A stretch of 64,000 bases of DNA. Source: Trileptium ribeirensis. Its lineage: Eukaryota; Nematoda; Enoplea; Enoplida; Thoracostomopsidae. Where the stretch lies: the NCBI GenBank assembly GCA_030248225.1, contig JASANE010028581.1:1-64000 (forward strand), read 5' to 3'. The notes under the pieces are model-generated. The model was not told the origin of the DNA. It saw nothing but the letters and a program-made list of their open reading frames with translations, and did not search any database. Positions 48,901 to 55,100 of this stretch are shown here, piece after piece (position 1 is the stretch's first letter; the number at the start of each line of letters is the position of its first letter). The translations under genes were made by a program, and so were the position numbers.

Positions 48901-51900
48901 GCAGCACAACCATCGTGCTTTACGAGAATTGGACGCACGATTGTGACGAGTTTACACTAGTGAGCTAGAAAGAGTTTGACCGAGTTAAGCAACACAACCG
49001 TGCGTACAAATATCTTAACGCACGCCTGGATGTGCAACAACTAACTTGTAATACAGCTAATTTACATAAACATGTGTTAAAACTTTTCAATGTACGGCTT
49101 TAGCAATATAAGCTGTGTATACAAATAAGAATAAATTCCAGGCTGTGTAACAGATAAAAATATTGGCTAATCTCTGAAAGAATACAAATAATTTATCTAC
49201 CATACAAGTGCGAAAATAGTGAATTATTTTTTAATTTCAGCAAATGTACAGCAGAATGCGTGTGTCTCCCATGGTAGTCTTAAACTTGTACATTGTTACC
49301 CAAAAACTCTAGAATCAAATCAAAATCAGTCATACTCTATTGTATTGAAGGGTTCGCTATAAAAAATAATTTGTCTAAATTACAGCTACCAATATCATGA
49401 CCGCTGATGAGCATAGAAAAAAAGATTAGCCAACGTTCATTACCAATTAAGTAAGTAGTTTAACTTGCGCCGAACACTTACTTCAAATCCGTACTGCAAA
49501 TCTGGCCGCATACTGTGTAAATTCAGCAAAGGCTGGGTGGTTTGAATTTTGGTCGTATTACTATCGGACACGATTCCCGCCGACGACGAAGGCGACGCAA
49601 ACTGATCCCGCGTTCGATAGCGAACAACATACTTATTCACGCTTGCAGGCTGGAAACTGCCTTCGGTTGCTTGTGGGCTGATTACCTAAACTTATTTTGT
49701 CTAGGGCAAGTATGAACATATTCTAAACATTAACGATGATATAGTTTACCTCTAAGAATTTGTAAGCGGTACAGAGAGAATCCAATAGCGTTTAGCAGAA
49801 ATCAATATTAATATAGGAGGCAATTCAAAACTAAATCAGATTTCACATTAAATCTGAAGAACAGCGGCCTGTACTTATTCGTTTGTCTCAGTACAAAAAA
49901 CTAGGATATTACGGGAAAGCATAAAATCCTGTGCAGAATCATTCTTGGAAATGAACTGCAACATAATAATTATTTTGCCAAAATTCTCCGAAAAGATGAT
50001 TATTAAATAACGTTGATGCATGGGTCATTTCACGAAACCATGTCATTTTAGTCGGGGGGGGCTACATCGGCACTTTTTGGCCCATACCACCAGTCTTTTG
50101 TAAGGAAATTTAATGTCGCTGTGAGATATAGTAATAGCATATCCGACGATCACAACGAGGTATGGTGGACCTCTGCACCCCAAACATAGCAGGAGCCAGA
50201 GGCCCTCAAACCGGGTTAGTCAAATGAAGCCAAAAACACATGTCCTAATATAAACGTTCGCCGTATCGCTAGCACGTGATACATATATATGTGTTTTTCA
50301 TTTCACTGTGATCCATTGGTATTTGCTAATTTTTTCGGAAAAAACTTGGGAGTAAGCATCGACACTGAAGCTGACGTCAAGCTTCCGAAAATTTTTTTCG
50401 TGACATGTAGCCCCCCCTGACCAAGGTCAAATCTGGCAGCTTTCAGACGCTGGTAAATAACGTAAAAGTGCACTAGCGCCAAAAATGCTATATAACGGTA
50501 ATCGCAATCAGTACAGGTGTTATTGAAAAAAAACAATATCAGCGTCTGTCCATGTGTTATTTCATTATGAGGTCGAAGGTCATAAAATGCCAAAAATGGG
50601 GTATGCAAAATGTAGTCCCCCCCCGACCTGACCAAACTTAAATTTAAAAAAGCCAAATTTAGCATACGGTCTTACAATAGGCCGGATATAAACATAGTAA
50701 AGCCCCACTAGAATCGACCCATCTATTAAAAATTTTTAATGAAAATGTAGCCCCCCCCGACCGCATGTATAATAAAAGTAATCGAAGGTCGCAAGAATCA
50801 TATTAGTATATAAGTTCATCATCATTGCACTATGATATGGGGCCGTGCTGTTAACTGGGGAGCTAGGAAACCCTTCTGCCTGCCCGCACATCTATTACAC
50901 GCATTGTCCTTGGTATCATCACTTAAATGTAAACTGGTCATAGATCAATTGTATTTGTTTTACACCAGCTTACATCTAGAATGTAAGAAGTAGCTAAAGT
51001 TTGGCGCGTTGCATGTTGTAGGAAGCTGTAGCCCCCCCCGACCTGAGGTGTAGCCCCCCCCCGACCTGAGGTGTAGCCCCCCCCCCGACCTGAGGTGTAG
51101 CCCCCCGACCTGAGGTGTAGCCCCCCGACCTGAGGTGTAGCTCCCCCGACTCAACATATCGGGGTGCCATTTTTTACAAGGCCTAAGGATCTGCCTGAAA
51201 TTTTTTCTCAGACGTCCCCCGCTCATGGTTGGTTTGTGAGCATAAAATGGTATCTGTAGGTGCTGTCTCCGTTGCGCTAGAAAAACTTCTGCGACAGGCT
51301 TGTTCTAAATTGGCCGATTTTAACCCCAATAATGCCCTAGCAGCATCAATTTTAGGTCGCAAGTGCTCCAAATGGCTTGACTAGGACCATTTTGGATGGA
51401 CTTGCATAAAAACAGACCATGGTTCGCGTGTCACTCCGTCAACACTACACAATAATGACTTATTTCGGATTAAAATTCGACCCCCAGGGGGGCCCTTTCC
51501 AACCCCTGTAGCAGGTTTCAGGTAGCTCGTTTTGCATAGAGACCTCGATATTCGAAAAATTCAGGGTTTTTTACATCGGAAGGGGTCTAGACACTGTACA
51601 TTCGAAAACGTTTCATTTTGGCTTCAACAAGTGGTGTTTCAAAAGTACATGGTTTCGTGAAATGACCCGCATATTGTAAACCTATAATTGCCATGGTGTT
51701 ATGTAACTGTAAATTATACCACGAAAGCTTAGCTTACAACAAGTTTGATAATTATTGTAATAAAGCGCCGTTTTCGAATTATTAGCTATTTCAAGCGCAA
51801 ATATATGTACGTACCGTCAAACTAAGGGTATAATCTCGTATAAAAGTACTAACAGTTTCATCTAGGAAATATATGCTACAAAATTGCTGTGAAATTATAA

Positions 51901-54900
51901 CAAAAATAAATACGTTAGAACATTGGGTCATTGTCGCGGCAGTAATAACAGAAAAATACGGCTTTGTATGACATTAGAAGCTAAACGCACCTCGCCATCG
52001 AATACATCACTGCCGTCAACGCCGTCGCGATCAAAGATATCGACATCATATCGATTCGACTTCGGAACGAGAGGCACAAGCGGCGGTTCCCACGAAAGAC
52101 GAATTTCCGAGCCGTCTGAATGGCGTTCGATTTGCAAGTTTCGAATGAAATACGACACTAAAACAAATTAGATTCTTCACGCCAATAGTGTTTGATATGC
52201 TGCACAGCATCATGGCGCGGTGCGTTTTGCAATAGTGCTACAATTCCGTAAAAACCATCAACTTTTGATAACACTTATGATTATCAATCAATCAATCAAT
52301 ATATTAGTCAACGGCTGGCATCAAATATTTAATCACTATTTTTGCTCTAATATTTGATGCTTCGAAATCGTTGCCAAAAAGAAGCCTAGTTGCAGACAGA
52401 AAAGTACTGCCGAAATCAAAAAATTCACGTTGTGAAAAACTTTTATAAATCACATATCCTGGCTTCCTCAGATAAGGGGCGAACTGCTTTAGGCATCTCG
52501 AACTCCACCAGGTTCCAAACAATTCATGCCCCAATAAATTTTGGCCTCCCCAGTTCATGTCCCCACAATACTTTTCTGAACCGCTAGAAATTACTAATTT
52601 TTTTCTGATGGACTAAACATATGCCAATTTTTACCTATTTTGGCTAAAAAATTCCTAAACTTTTCCATGCGGAGCTAAAAATATTTAAATTTCTCTTTAT
52701 TATGTGTTCACGATTCCAATCAGTTGCTAAATTGCACATTTTTGACGTTTTCCGATATTACAGCGCCTCATGATCCTCCTATTCCGCTAGGATCTACGTA
52801 GATGACCTGGAGGAATAGCCCCAGCCCCAAAGTAATTCTTTCAGTTCCGTACTGAGGGGACCCGCTAACTTATGACCATAAGTATAAATTTGGTTCAAAT
52901 AATTACAATTGTTATCACTTACCAAGCTCTTTAGTTTCAACACGTATGGCAGTGCTTCGCAGTTGTACAGCAGCAGCTAGGGACGCCTGGTCTTGCAGCG
53001 ACGAAACGCCGTTTTCAGCAACAACGCGGAACACATATTCGGTCCCCGGCGCAAGGCCAGTTACCGTTACTTGGGTTGTGTTTAGGCCGGACTGTGCCGG
53101 GCGGTATCGGATATTGGCCGATGGACATCGATCGCATTCGATACGATATCGCAGATCTGACCGGCCGCCTGTGTCAGCTGGTGGGCTCCATTCGAACGAA
53201 GCAGACGCTTGGTCGTATGAAACTAGGCGAACATTCTGTGGACGGGATGGCGGTTCTATAACGCTCAACTAATTGAAATAATATTGTTGGCACAGCTCAA
53301 TCCGAAAATTTTAACACTCGTGCAGCGAAGAGATTATAATAATTATTGTCCGTATATTGTTCTTTAATATCAAAAGTTTATAGAATCGGTCAAGCCCAAA
53401 CTTCCCTCCTTCCCCACAAGCATATCATGTCGAGTTTTCCCCTTCGAATATTCATTATACTTTTTGCCTTTCTATGGCTAAGATCTAAGTTTACGCCATA
53501 AGCACAGCCTGATCTCACAATTATACCTAAAATTTTGTGCTGTTCGTAATATTATATCAAGTTTCCTCCAAAGCTAAAGGGGTAATACTTGACATCATCC
53601 GCCTGGTCTCCCTACATGCTCAAACTTTATTAACTATCCAAGCACCTGAAGAAAATAATTGAATGGATGGAGTTCCCAACACTGTTCAACACACTAGCGA
53701 TAGAAGCAAGTTCTGAAGTAAATATGGGTATAAAAACTTTATGCGAAACACGGAGGTACTGAAATTAAGTTGACCACGATCACTGTGTGGCGAGTGTATC
53801 CAATGAGTTTCCTCCAAAGCTAAAGGGGTAATACTTGACATCATCCGCCTGGTCTCCCTACATGCCCAAACTTTATTAACTATCCAAGCACCTGAAGAAA
53901 ATAATTGAATGGATGGAGTTCCCAACACTGTTCAACACACTAGCGATAGAAGCAAGTTCTGAAGTAAATATGGGTATAAAAACTTTATGCGAAACACGGA
54001 GGTACTGAAATTAAGTTGACCACGATCACTGTGTGGCGAGTGTATCCAATGAGTTTCAGGGGTAATATATACTTGACATCATCCGCCTGGTCTCCCTACA
54101 TGCCCAAACTTTATTAACTATCCAAGCACCTGAAGAAAATAATTGAATGGATGGAGTTCCCAACACTGTTCAACACACTAGCGATAGAAGCAAGTTCTGA
54201 AGTAAATATGGGTATAAAAACTTTATGCGAAACACGGAGGTACTGAAATTAAGTTGACCACGATCACTGTGTGGCGAGTGTATCCAATGAGTATAACGCA
54301 GTTTAACCCGGGGTGCATAATCGTCGAAAAAATATGAAACATGCAGTATATACATTAAAGGTAACAAGACACATTTGCGGCATTAGAAGACAACATAGCA
54401 CATGGCACTATTTGTCCCTGCAATCATTTTACCGTATAGATAAATAACACCAGGTATATACCGTATTCCGTTCCGTTTAGAATTTACACTTCCAGCTTCA
54501 ACTGGTTTTGGTACCGGTTATTCACATGGTATATATTTTGTCGAGCACGACTAAAACCATACTAAATTACAAAGTTGCATAGTAAATAGTTAATAGTTTA
54601 ATTTTTTTTAATATATAACATATTAAGCTGCCTGAATCACTTAATTAAACAACAGTGACATTAATCCCTGTGACCAACAGAGAAATTTAACACTGTAACT
54701 ACAAAATAGAAGTGAAAAAGACTGTATCTTCAAGCTCTGGCTCGACTCTTTGTAAGCCATGTCCGCTCGGCTCGACTCTTTAATTGAAAAACCAGGCTCT
54801 GCCAGGCCCCGCTTGGCTTGGCAAGAGCCCACATTCTCACCTCTACTATAAAATCCATAAGTTTAGTGTATATGTAAAAATAAAAGATTACAAACATAAT

Positions 54901-55100
54901 GATTATTAATTGTTCAACATTTAAAACGTTTAAAAAACACGCACGAGTACAATCCGATCCAGGTTCATCCGTGGGCGAACGATAATAGCCGGCGTTGCAT
55001 TCGCACTTCGCGCTGCCTTCGCTCGGCGCATTGCTATGCATCGGACACGGAAGACATCGCGTAAATCCAAGTTTTGCTTTGAAAGTCCCGCGAATACACG
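23508..55100 (-). CDS. Eph: Eph-family receptor tyrosine kinase, 13 exons (5' part not found)
   Basis: A single-pass membrane receptor for ephrins that signals by tyrosine phosphorylation in cell-cell contact and guidance. Joining 54,945-55,100; 52,923-53,255; 51,991-52,157; 49,482-49,685; 48,386-48,455; 46,948-47,220; 38,656-38,823; 35,862-36,130; 32,348-32,446; 31,046-31,156; 28,661-28,855; 27,393-27,658 and 23,508-24,951 gives one uninterrupted 1,251-residue frame. Every intron is GT-AG with matching phase. The domain order is cysteine-rich EGF-like (1-52), FN3 (54-155), FN3 (about 165-305), TM (about 336-358), juxtamembrane, kinase (about 450-710) and SAM (about 986-1049). Kinase motifs GAGEFG, VAIK, HRD, DFG and TAPEA are all present, so the kinase looks active. 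The ligand-binding domain and signal peptide are not identified. The part after the kinase is far longer than in typical Eph receptors of about 1,000 residues. Confidence 0.95.
24117..24308 (-). other. SAM domain segment
   Basis: The region of the last Eph exon that reads as a five-helix SAM domain of about 64 residues: [20 protein letters not shown], an AGISCAAAI helix start, [11 protein letters not shown] (the conserved L...DL..(I/L)G(I/V) segment) and HRQAILNAA. The Tyr in EIYSRTL corresponds in position to the conserved SAM tyrosine of Eph receptors. SAM domains mediate receptor clustering and binding of other SAM proteins. Confidence 0.85.
24952..27392 (-). other. Eph intron (last intron, 2.4 kb)
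   Basis: Contains two diverged tandem copies of a roughly 245-bp unit (25,757-26,200; shared blocks ATACGCAAATAATT / ATGCAAATAATT, CCATTCT.TGATCGCATT and ATCTTAGGATA). An internal repeat within 26,600-26,870 centres on AAAAATATTTGCC..ACAATATTTTT. Near its 5' end it includes the read-through frame to 27,302. Confidence 0.6.
27393..27658 (-). CDS. Eph: Eph exon: end of kinase and Pro/Gln-rich linker
   Basis: A 266-bp exon, phase 0 to phase 2, acceptor TTGATTTCAG, donor GTACTA. It encodes [20 protein letters not shown] and [16 protein letters not shown], closing the kinase domain, then a linker with [10 protein letters not shown] (possible SH3 ligand) and a short Gln run. The donor is weak. If it is not used, the same frame runs on for 29 codons to a stop at 27,302-27,304, which would make a receptor without the SAM domain. 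Confidence 0.93.
28661..28855 (-). CDS. Eph: Eph exon: kinase C-lobe
   Basis: A 195-bp exon, phase 0 at both ends, acceptor TGTGACTTTTAG, donor GTAAGA. It encodes [52 protein letters not shown] and GYRLPPPM. The WTAPEA, DVWS(F/Y)G and YGERPYW blocks are strongly conserved among Eph kinases. Confidence 0.97.
29705..30500. repeat. Diverged tandem array, about 175-bp unit, in Eph intron
   Basis: At least four units recognised by the block AAATCGGGTTCGCTGGCCCT and its variants at about 29,885, 30,050, 30,227 and 30,402, giving periods of about 165-177 bp. Each also holds a CTAGATAACCAAAT..ATTCAGC block and a TATATAGAC block. It lies in the intron between the exons at 28,855 and 31,046. No coding potential. 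Confidence 0.75.
31046..31156 (-). CDS. Eph: Eph exon: catalytic loop, DFG and activation segment
   Basis: A 111-bp exon, phase 0 at both ends, acceptor ATTCTTACAG, donor GTAAGT. It encodes [11 protein letters not shown] (catalytic loop), [10 protein letters not shown] (magnesium-binding DFG) and EQVYTTN (activation-loop tyrosine). All residues needed for catalysis are present. Vertebrate Eph kinases have YTTR here; this one has YTTN. Confidence 0.97.
31468..31658. mobile_element. hAT-like MITE (191 bp) with exact 8-bp target duplication
   Basis: The ends read CACTGGCG at left and, reverse-complemented, CAGTGGCG at right. Both are flanked by the exact octamer TTTGATAC (31,460-31,467 and 31,659-31,666). 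Eight-bp duplications and CAGNGGCG-like termini are typical of hAT elements. There is no transposase inside; the plus-strand frame 31,430-31,663 is incidental. It lies in the Eph intron after exon 32,348-32,446. Confidence 0.8.
32035..32283. mobile_element. Tc1/mariner-like MITE (249 bp)
   Basis: Left end CAGTACTGATCAAAAATGAG and reverse-complemented right end CAGTACTTGCCAGAAATGAA, both abutting TA dinucleotides (32,033-32,034 and 32,284-32,285). TA duplications and CAGT..CAAAAATG ends are typical of Tc1/mariner. The interior is full of GTTCGA repeats and is non-coding. It sits about 65 bp from the donor of exon 32,348-32,446. Confidence 0.7.
32348..32446 (-). CDS. Eph: Eph exon: kinase helix E and first part of catalytic loop
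   Basis: A 99-bp exon, phase 0 at both ends, acceptor TTCTGTTTTAG, donor GTAAGT. It encodes [20 protein letters not shown] and LSDIGYVHR. The next intron falls between His-Arg and Asp of the catalytic HRD motif, so the catalytic base is in the following exon. Confidence 0.95.
33241..34495. repeat. Complex direct duplication in Eph intron
   Basis: Three shared modules occur in order. A block with CACGTAAACGTGGGTGACGG is at about 33,245 and 33,882. A CGGCCGAGTCATTCAAAAGT block is at 33,289 and 34,072. A roughly 360-bp block starting near AGAGATGAAATACGTCAATC is at about 33,528 and 34,151. The two long copies are almost identical except for a few single-base indels. A third, diverged copy of the long block is at about 33,345-33,505. 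The near-identical minus-strand frames at 33,565-33,762 and 34,188-34,382 are copies of this non-coding repeat. Confidence 0.85.
34947..35332. mobile_element. Inverted-repeat element, copy A (386 bp)
   Basis: Ends GGTCTGTCCACAG at left and, reverse-complemented, GGCCTGTCAACAGCCCTGCG at right. Related in inverted orientation to copy B at 37,148-37,362: the right end of A matches the left end of B (CTGTCCACAGCCCTCCG). Inner blocks such as TTCGTGAGATTTTCCCCCAT match B on the opposite strand. No target duplication was recognised. Confidence 0.7.
35862..36130 (-). CDS. Eph: Eph exon: kinase N-lobe
   Basis: A 269-bp exon, phase 1 to phase 0, acceptor ATTGTTTCAG, donor GTACAG. It completes the glycine loop (GEFGEVCRG), then gives [10 protein letters not shown] with the ATP-binding Lys, [15 protein letters not shown] with the helix C Glu, and [18 protein letters not shown], the hinge region characteristic of Eph kinases. 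A short insert (PGTNPIEYQ) lies between strands 2 and 3. Confidence 0.97.
37148..37362. mobile_element. Inverted-repeat element, copy B (215 bp)
   Basis: Ends GGACTGTCCACAGCCCTCC at left and, reverse-complemented, GGCCTGTCCACAGGAGAGG at right. It is an internally deleted relative of copy A (34,947-35,332), inserted in the opposite direction in the neighbouring Eph intron. The sequence is strongly purine/pyrimidine biased (G-runs on the plus strand). Confidence 0.7.
38138..38219. repeat. 42-bp tandem duplication
   Basis: Two adjacent copies of a 42-bp unit beginning ACATCTTGTGTATCTTTCAC, nearly exact, immediately downstream (minus strand) of the small intronic frame at 38,222-38,500. Confidence 0.85.
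38222..38500 (-). CDS. Small unrecognised intronic open frame (92 aa)
   Basis: A complete ATG-to-TAG frame of 92 codons on the same strand as the Eph gene, inside the intron that follows exon 38,656-38,823. I do not recognise it. The composition is balanced, with five Cys residues, and parts look helical ([19 protein letters not shown]). It differs from the Lys/Asn/Ile-rich chance frames nearby. It could be a transposon fragment, an unlisted alternative exon, a small nested gene, or chance. No promoter or splice signals were assigned. Confidence 0.25.
   Translation of the reverse strand: MSCSHQANIHRPEELNQEFQVKFTSLYAILELNCSDVVNTSQWKQTTQFIVNAANTVSTAVRGVIDCCKTKTGFEVLKTLSFTAFQNLIIVL
38656..38823 (-). 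CDS. Eph: Eph exon: juxtamembrane tyrosines and start of kinase
   Basis: A 168-bp exon, phase 1 at both ends, acceptor GTATATTTCAG, donor GTATAA. It encodes [18 protein letters not shown], the two conserved juxtamembrane tyrosines which, in studied Eph receptors, inhibit the kinase until phosphorylated and then bind SH2 proteins. It ends with [10 protein letters not shown], the beginning of the kinase glycine loop. The preceding intron is 8.1 kb. Confidence 0.95.
38933..39315. repeat. Diverged tandem duplication of about 180 bp with nested 42-bp repeat
   Basis: The block from CTGCTAATAATTAGACTGCA to about 39,110 recurs from CTGCTAATAATTAGACAACA at about 39,119. Shared parts include CATGACACTACTGCTGAA and AAGTCAAGCGCGTGAAGCCA. 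Within the second copy the segment GATTATCGACCAATTATGAC through AAATAGGTGCT is itself tandemly repeated (39,233-39,312). The plus-strand frames across it are products of the repeat. Confidence 0.75.
39822..40861. mobile_element. Possible about 1-kb inverted-repeat element in Eph intron
   Basis: The left side has GGCTTGGCTGATTATTGG then multiple ATACCGATA/TATCGGTAT blocks. The right side, reverse-complemented, has GGCTTGGCCGATATTGAA followed by similar CCGATAACGATA blocks. This fits imperfect terminal inverted repeats of about 90 bp. No target duplication and no coding sequence were recognised. The exact ends are uncertain. Confidence 0.4.
43019..43534 (+). other. Unrecognised plus-strand frame with 27-bp in-frame minisatellite
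   Basis: A 171-codon frame, opposite in strand to the Eph gene and inside its largest intron. I recognise no domain. Residues from about 103 consist of five identical copies of RVEPEDYAL encoded by the 27-bp repeat 43,324-43,458; because 27 is a multiple of three both strands stay open across the repeat, which lengthens the frame artificially. The non-repeat part (about 100 residues before it) has a mixed composition and could be a relic of a mobile element, but this is not shown. Confidence 0.2.
43324..43458. repeat. 27-bp minisatellite, five exact copies
   Basis: Five perfect tandem copies of AAGAGTAGAACCGGAGGACT plus ATGCGTT. The lack of variation suggests recent expansion. Confidence 0.95.
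43734..43939. repeat. 103-bp tandem duplication
   Basis: Two adjacent, essentially identical 103-bp units starting ACAACAAAACGGGCTAAACA and ending near AATCGTTTATGA, in the 8-kb Eph intron. Non-coding. Confidence 0.95.
44478..44665. mobile_element. Tc1/mariner-like MITE (188 bp)
   Basis: Left end CAGTCTCGATCAAAAATGTG and reverse-complemented right end CAGTCTCGGACAAAAATAAG, each next to a TA dinucleotide (44,476-44,477 and 44,666-44,667). The interior has ATCGATTT/TTTCGAT repeats and no open frame. It is in the 8-kb Eph intron. Confidence 0.75.
46030..46327. mobile_element. Decayed relative of the TTAA MITE
   Basis: The sequence begins TAGGTTCATAGGTAAATTTT and ends, reverse-complemented, GAGGTTCGTTCACAAGTCAA. 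It shares with 20,986-21,253 the internal blocks TTTAGCTCAAAATTTGA, TGATCAAAATTTGAAAGC and ACTGTTCAAACTTTTC. The termini have decayed and no TTAA pair is obvious. Confidence 0.55.
46948..47220 (-). CDS. Eph: Eph exon: transmembrane helix and start of juxtamembrane region
   Basis: A 273-bp exon, phase 1 at both ends, acceptor TACACGTTTTAG, donor GTAAGC. After a hydrophilic extracellular linker it encodes a single hydrophobic helix ([20 protein letters not shown]) followed by CCCRRRK, a classical stop-transfer sequence. Then comes a Ser/Thr-rich cytoplasmic stretch and a tyrosine in DNGYKAG. The Ser/Thr-rich insert makes the juxtamembrane region longer than in vertebrate receptors. Confidence 0.95.
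47673..47879. mobile_element. MITE with strong terminal inverted repeats (207 bp)
   Basis: Left GGTGCAGCTACAATCAGAAT and reverse-complemented right GGTGCAGTTACAATCAGGAT are inverted repeats extending through ATTAAGTGC. The interior carries ATCGAACGATCGAACG-type repeats. It lies in the intron between the FN3-2 and transmembrane exons. It is similar in style to the Tc1/mariner-like MITEs nearby, though the repeat extends beyond the TA. Confidence 0.7.
48386..48455 (-). CDS. Eph: Eph exon: last strand of second FN3 domain
   Basis: A 70-bp mini exon, phase 0 to phase 1, acceptor AACATTTCAG, donor GTAAAC. It encodes [18 protein letters not shown], where GWGAWS matches the conserved G.G..S motif ending FN3-2 in Eph receptors. 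It is supported mainly by its position, phase and splice sites between two clear exons. Confidence 0.85.
48673..48816. mobile_element. Possible Tc1/mariner-like MITE (144 bp)
   Basis: The right end, reverse-complemented, is CAGTCGCGGTCATAAGTAAG next to TA. The left end, CAGTCCCAAAGATTGCACAG, is a weaker match. The interior has TTTCGATCGACTTCGAT repeats like the other members. Confidence 0.4.
49482..49685 (-). CDS. Eph: Eph exon: middle of second FN3 domain
   Basis: A 204-bp exon, phase 0 at both ends, acceptor AAGTTTAG, donor GTAAGT. It encodes [12 protein letters not shown] (C' strand), a Ser-rich insert (SPSSSAG), a [20 protein letters not shown] block equivalent to the loop and F strand, where Eph receptors have L.P.T.Y.F. 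The Ser-rich loop and the first 16 residues are extra relative to vertebrate Eph FN3-2. Confidence 0.9.
50022..51668. mobile_element. 1.65-kb non-autonomous element with C-tract minisatellites and GCAT target duplication
   Basis: The terminal inverted repeats are nearly exact: left GGGTCATTTCACGAAACCAT, right (reverse complement) GGGTCATTTCACGAAACCAT. They are flanked by GCAT at 50,018-50,021 and 51,669-51,672, a likely 4-bp target duplication. The motif GTAG-C(6-10)-GACC recurs through the element (about 50,408, 50,612, 50,747 and the array at 51,027-51,150), and the reverse complement GTCGGGGGGGGCTAC lies next to the left end. No transposase domain was recognised; the minus-strand frames 50,303-50,665 and 50,960-51,226 are repeat products. 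It sits in the Eph intron that splits the second FN3 domain. Confidence 0.8.
51027..51150. repeat. C-tract minisatellite, about 20-24-bp unit, six copies
   Basis: Tandem units GTAG-C(n)-GACCTGAGGT in which n varies from 6 to about 10. The last unit is interrupted (GTAGCTCCCCCGAC). The variation is confined to the C-run, pointing to replication slippage. Confidence 0.9.
51991..52157 (-). CDS. Eph: Eph exon: first half of second FN3 domain
   Basis: A 167-bp exon, phase 1 to phase 0, acceptor TTGTTTTAG, donor GTGCGT. It encodes the B-C strands of the second FN3 repeat (EIRLSWEPP) followed by an acidic Asp/Gly-rich loop ([14 protein letters not shown]) that is longer than the equivalent in vertebrate receptors. 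The FN3 domain is completed by the exons at 49,482 and 48,386. Confidence 0.9.
52923..53255 (-). CDS. Eph: Eph exon: first fibronectin III domain
   Basis: A 333-bp exon (about 336 bp in vertebrate Eph genes, from memory). Acceptor GAGCGTTATAG; donor GTAAGT. It encodes [10 protein letters not shown] at the start, [21 protein letters not shown] (a standard Eph FN3 signature, split here for brevity as FEWSPP and [12 protein letters not shown]) and [12 protein letters not shown] near the end. The domain is extracellular and follows the cysteine-rich module. Confidence 0.95.
53561..54290. repeat. 246-bp unit in three tandem copies
   Basis: Copies start at 53,561, 53,807 and 54,053. Units 1 and 2 begin GTTTCCTCCAAAGCTAAAGG; unit 3 has lost part of this start. 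Apart from that the three are nearly identical, for example ATGCTCAAAC in copy 1 and ATGCCCAAAC in copies 2 and 3. The minus-strand frames at 53,686-53,928 and 54,170-54,367 are the same repeat read twice. It lies in the intron between the cysteine-rich and first FN3 exons, so it does not enter the protein. Confidence 0.95.
54945..55100 (-). CDS. Eph: Eph exon: cysteine-rich EGF-like module
   Basis: A 156-bp exon, phase 1 at both ends, the length and phase I recall for the matching exon of vertebrate Eph genes. Acceptor TTTTGTTTTAG; donor GTGCGT. It encodes the C(I)[34 protein letters not shown] pattern of the extracellular cysteine-rich region, with Cys spacing typical of Eph receptors just before the first FN3 domain. 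It is the most 5' exon that I can assign to the gene. Phase 1 at its start shows that coding sequence must precede it. Confidence 0.95.

Noticed and set aside
50303..51226. Minus-strand frames 50,303-50,665 and 50,960-51,226
   Set aside because: Both are inside the C-tract inverted-repeat element, and the second is largely the GTAG-C(n)-GACC minisatellite.
53686..54367. Identical minus-strand frames at 53,686-53,928 and 54,170-54,367
   Set aside because: Copies of the triplicated intronic unit; no domain and no splice support.
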